Assembly: GCA_003249035.1 (NCBI GenBank)
Contig: QBMK01000002.1
Coordinates: forward strand, 386,617-450,616
DNA: 64,000 nucleotides
Source: Pseudanabaena sp.
GTDB lineage: Bacteria > Cyanobacteriota > Cyanobacteriia > Pseudanabaenales > Pseudanabaenaceae
Reading direction: 5' to 3'
Every line of letters starts with the position of its first letter. Positions within the stretch are counted from its first letter, which is position 1. The notes beneath the pieces were generated by a model that did not search any database, was not told the DNA's origin, and saw only the letters and a list, made by a program, of their open reading frames with translations. The translations under genes were made by a program, and so were the position numbers. This document shows, piece after piece, positions 61,412 through 64,000 of the stretch.

Positions 61412-62000
61412 ATGACAAGTCCAATGGGTGTGACCAAAATCTGATGTTCAACTTAATTAGTGTGTTACCTGCTCATATTAGGGTTTAAAATTTGGAACGG
61501 TAATTAATGAAATTATTCCGATAATAGTTCTTGGAAATTCCGAAAAACCTTAATATAAAGGTTATAGTCGATCTACATCAAATTTTGGTCACACCCAGTC
61601 CAATTATCTCTAAATTAGCAGTTGGGTTTGCTTACCTCGGTGTCATATTTAGCAGTATTTTTTTTACTCCTAAAGCAATAAATTCTCAAGTTGAGATTGT
61701 CCAAGAAATTTTCCATAATTCCAGCCAGACAATAATTGCTCAAGCCCCAATTGCTATGGTGCTTTAGAAGTTCAAGGTGTTGCTGCTGTCTGTGAAGAAC
61801 TTTTAGCGGCGATCAAAGATATTGAAATAGGCGATCGCTCATTATTGGAAGGGGTAGGTAATGCTTATGGGCTAACACTTACAGCAAAGACAGTAACTAT
61901 ATGGAGCGAGTATACTGAAACTGAATTAAGATTAGAACTTCCTCTCGCTGATTTTAAACAAGCTTTAGAGAATTACTGCAAATTCTGCGATGTATTATGA
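61412..62000 (+). pseudogene. Small secreted-protein gene split by a MITE and a 1-nt frameshift
   Basis: Without the 171-bp element and one copy of its 8-bp duplication, the gene reads from ATG 61412: MTSPIISKLAVGFAYLGVIF then SSIFFTPKAINSQVEIVQEI, a signal-peptide-like start. It continues to AQAP at about 61752, where the frame meets TAG 61765-61767. Shifting by one base (a missing A in cccaatt) joins it to NCYGALEVQGVAAVCEELL, TAKTVTIWSEYTETELRLEL and LADFKQALENYCKFCDVL, which ends at TGA 61998-62000. There are several Cys. The family is unknown; two independent lesions make a pseudogene likely. Confidence 0.7.
61426..61596. mobile_element. 171-bp MITE with 22-bp ends and 8-bp target duplication
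   Basis: The ends GGGTGTGACCAAAAT... (61426-61447) and ...ATTTTGGTCACACCC (61575-61596) are inverse copies over 22 bases with one mismatch. AGTCCAAT flanks the element at 61418-61425 and 61597-61604, a clear 8-bp target duplication. There is no coding inside. Removing the element and one repeat restores a clean start for the secreted-protein gene. The 8-bp duplication and GG-start suit ISL3- or ISAs1-like transposases, but I cannot assign the family. Confidence 0.85.
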
Positions 62001-62105
62001 AATCAGACTTTTATAATCAGAAGTGCTGAGTATAATTTGTTAGAGTTGAGATGCTGTCAAAAAAGCTTTATCCTAGAAGGCTGCCCAATAGTTCTTTCCG
62101 CGTGA

Positions 62106-63236
62106 ATGTACCTTAAATCTCTACACATCAAGCAGTTTCGCAACTATATTGATCAAGAAGTTAACTTCACCGCGCCTAAGACTGTAATCGTAGGCAACAA
62201 TGCTCAGGGTAAATCTAACTTGCTTGAAGCAGTTTTACTTTTAGCGTCTTTGCGATCGCACCGTGTCAGTAAAGATCGTGACTTAGTGCGAAATGGTGAA
62301 GCGATCGGTGAAATCATTGCAACTTGTCAAAGATCTCGATCGCCTGAGAGCTATCCTGTGGAATTATTGATGCGAATGCGGTCTAGTGGCAAGCGCACTC
62401 TGACTGTGAATGGAGTTAATCAAGTCAGACATCTAGATTTTTTAGGAAATCTGAATGCAGTGATGTTTTCAAGTTTGGATCTGGATTTAGTTCGGGGTAG
62501 TCCAGAAAGTCGGCGCAATTGGTTAGATACGGTATTGATCCAACTAGAGCCGATTTACATCAATCTCTTACAACAATATAACCAAGTTTTACGACAGCGT
62601 AATGCTTTATTAAAGTCTATTAAACAAGGAAAAATCCAATATGAGCCACAACAAATGGCGCTTTGGGATGCTCAACTAGTAACTGCGGGGACAAGATTAA
62701 TTCGAAGGCGATCGCGCTTATTAGAGAGATTAACACCGATCGCACGCACTTGGCATCAATCTATTAGTGGCGGAAGTGAACATTTAGAGATTACTTATGT
62801 TCCTAAATTTACCTTCTCTCCAACAGATTCAGTAGAGCATATTCATCAAGCTTTTTTTGAGACAATTTTACAGAAAGCGATTATTGAACAACATCAAGGT
62901 ACAAGCTTAGTTGGTCCGCATCGTGATGAGGTCTCGCTGACAATTAATGCTACACCTGCGCGTGAATATGGCTCACAGGGTCAACAACGCACTTTAGTAC
63001 TGGCATTAAAACTTGCTGAGCTAGAATTGCTAGAATCGGTAGTAGGAGAACCGCCATTATTACTCTTAGATGATGTACTTGCTGAACTTGATCTTCAAAG
63101 ACAAGATCATCTTTTGAATGCGATCGGCGATCGCGTTCAGACAATTATTACCACTACTCATCTTGGATCGTTTGATGCTCAGTGGCTAAACTCTGCTAGG
63201 ATTTTTCAAATAGAAAGCGGTAAAATTTTATATTAA
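62106..63236 (+). CDS. recF: DNA replication/repair protein RecF
   Basis: The 376-residue protein starts YLKSLHIKQFRNYIDQEVNF and has Walker A GNNAQGKSN (about residue 31-39), the SxG signature in SQGQQRTLVLALKLAELELL and Walker B LLLLDDVLAELD. It binds single-strand gaps with RecO/RecR and helps load RecA. The usual dnaN/dnaA neighbours are absent, as is common in cyanobacteria. ATG 62106 is the start, and the TAA runs directly into a two-way terminator shared with cyAbrB. Confidence 0.95.
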   Translation: MYLKSLHIKQFRNYIDQEVNFTAPKTVIVGNNAQGKSNLLEAVLLLASLRSHRVSKDRDLVRNGEAIGEIIATCQRSRSPESYPVELLMRMRSSGKRTLTVNGVNQVRHLDFLGNLNAVMFSSLDLDLVRGSPESRRNWLDTVLIQLEPIYINLLQQYNQVLRQRNALLKSIKQGKIQYEPQQMALWDAQLVTAGTRLIRRRSRLLERLTPIARTWHQSISGGSEHLEITYVPKFTFSPTDSVEHIHQAFFETILQKAIIEQHQGTSLVGPHRDEVSLTINATPAREYGSQGQQRTLVLALKLAELELLESVVGEPPLLLLDDVLAELDLQRQDHLLNAIGDRVQTIITTTHLGSFDAQWLNSARIFQIESGKILY

Positions 63237-63279
63237 GAAACAAGAAACAAGCTTGATTTATGAGCTTGTTTCTTGTTTC
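63237..63279. terminator. Two-way terminator between recF and cyAbrB
   Basis: A 17-bp perfect stem (GAAACAAGAAACAAGCT at 63237-63253 with 63263-63279) fills the 42-base gap between the convergent stop codons of recF and the AbrB-like gene. Its position supports termination for both. Confidence 0.75.
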
Positions 63280-63659
63280 TACTCTTCGTCGTCTGCGCCA
63301 ACTTGACGCAAATGAATATGTTTACGTCCAAGGCGAATTTCTAACTCGTCACCAGCCTGTAACCCCATCAATTGTGTATAAGCTGAGCCAATTAGTAGGT
63401 TTCCATTTTTTTGTACACTAACTCGATAACTAGCACTACGTCCACCTTTGCCACTACCTTTGGCTTCAAGCTCAATTCCATCAGCTGCCATCAAAGCATT
63501 ATAAAACTTCATCAAGTTTACTCGAGCTTGATTGTTCTTGGTGAAAGTGGCATATCCACAAGCTTTTGCTTTTTCTTCTTTCGACAGATGCTCTAGTTCT
63601 TTGACTTTCTGTAATAATGCTTCACCAGAGAGTTGAACTGGTTGCTTAACTTTTGCCAT
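63279..63659 (-). CDS. cyAbrB-type transcriptional regulator
   Basis: The 126-residue protein starts AKVKQPVQLSGEALLQKVKE with HLSKEEKAKACGYATFTKNN, the cyAbrB N-terminal part, followed by FYNALMAADGIELEA, a SKGKGGRSASYRVSVQ-like basic loop and a C-terminal AbrB-like beta segment YTQLMGLQAGDELEIRLGRK. cyAbrB proteins are global regulators of nitrogen, carbon and stress genes in cyanobacteria. The gene is convergent with recF. Upstream 63660-64000 is AT-rich and has no gene I can see; the promoter should lie there. Confidence 0.9.
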   Translation of the reverse strand: MAKVKQPVQLSGEALLQKVKELEHLSKEEKAKACGYATFTKNNQARVNLMKFYNALMAADGIELEAKGSGKGGRSASYRVSVQKNGNLLIGSAYTQLMGLQAGDELEIRLGRKHIHLRQVGADDEE

Positions 63660-64000
63660 GTGTTCTTAACAGTTTAATATTTAATATTCGAGCATTAGTA
63701 TCTTAGATAATTGTACTACTAGTCAAACTTTTTTTTGCGATGATATACAGCCTATTTGTTTTTATAGATAACTATCATCAATATAATTAATTGGCTTGAA
63801 AAAAATGGCTGATTTAATAGGCAATTAATTTAAAACTGCATAATTAATTTGATGGTGAGAAATACTATAAATGTTGCGAGGTCAATTTATATCAATCTGA
63901 AACCCCAAAAAATACTTGAAGGGCAAAATAGGCATAACCCATGAATTTTTCCTGCTCTGTAATCTTGAATCATATATTTGATAATTAATTAAACTACATG
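63660..64000. other. AT-rich upstream region of cyAbrB, no gene seen
   Basis: The last 341 bases contain no convincing reading frame, tRNA or repeat family member. They probably hold the cyAbrB promoter and the beginning of the next gene's control region. Confidence 0.5.

Overview
The window is a 64 kb piece of a cyanobacterial chromosome. The octamer GCGATCGC (HIP1) is scattered through most of it. The gene content also fits: an orange carotenoid protein with its recovery protein, a cyAbrB regulator, an FTR1 iron permease with a multicopper oxidase, cobyric acid synthase and CobD. By hand counts on sampled lines, native genes run near 42% GC. I cannot fix the genus from sequence alone; a Pseudanabaena-like filamentous cyanobacterium is my guess.

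Layout. 1-3.4 kb: end of a ParA gene, small membrane and zinc-finger proteins, a FecR lipoprotein, a MITE-like repeat and a VOC protein. 3.4-8.4 kb: a phosphatase gene broken by one stop codon, an iron-uptake set (multicopper oxidase, helix-hairpin-helix lipoprotein, FTR1), an acidic tryptophan-repeat protein, palindromic repeats and an intronless tRNA-Leu(UAA). 8.4-14.3 kb: a minus-strand operon DUF4178, spermidine-synthase-like, FemAB-like, DUF350, then der. 14.3-20.1 kb: an AT-rich accessory island with 79-bp repeats, a nucleotidyltransferase pair and a broken DUF4145/HEPN-like plus NACHT NTPase. 20.1-25.4 kb: a redox cluster (SDRs, SMP-30-like, ABM-like) divergent from a LysR regulator. 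25.5-28.3 kb: a second accessory island with a broken phosphoribosyltransferase, a hypothetical gene and a DUF4160/DUF2442 pair, threaded by a 33-bp repeat. 28.4-32.2 kb: an Hsp70-like protein and orphan ABC parts.

32.8-36.8 kb is a third island: FRP and OCP (GC 50-58% in sampled lines, no HIP1, FRP frameshifted in a C8 run), an attC-like site, and an OLD-type nuclease preceded by three spaced dyads. 37-47.5 kb is mostly core: SLOG/riboflavin-kinase-like fusion, cobD and cobQ (divergent), a dipeptide ABC double ATPase, a PLP decarboxylase, a deleted IS1-like element, a diiron ferritin-like protein, bioF and thiS. 47.7-63.7 kb: P-type ATPase, an SsuABC/TauABC-type importer, ddl, a NurA-domain protein, thrC, a GH94 phosphorylase, a small secreted-protein gene split by a 171-bp element with an 8-bp target duplication, recF and cyAbrB.

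The main theme beyond the core genes is decay and mobility. At least five accessory genes carry one or two clean disabling changes (in-frame stops or 1-nt shifts) with otherwise intact reading frames, and several repeat families cluster around them.
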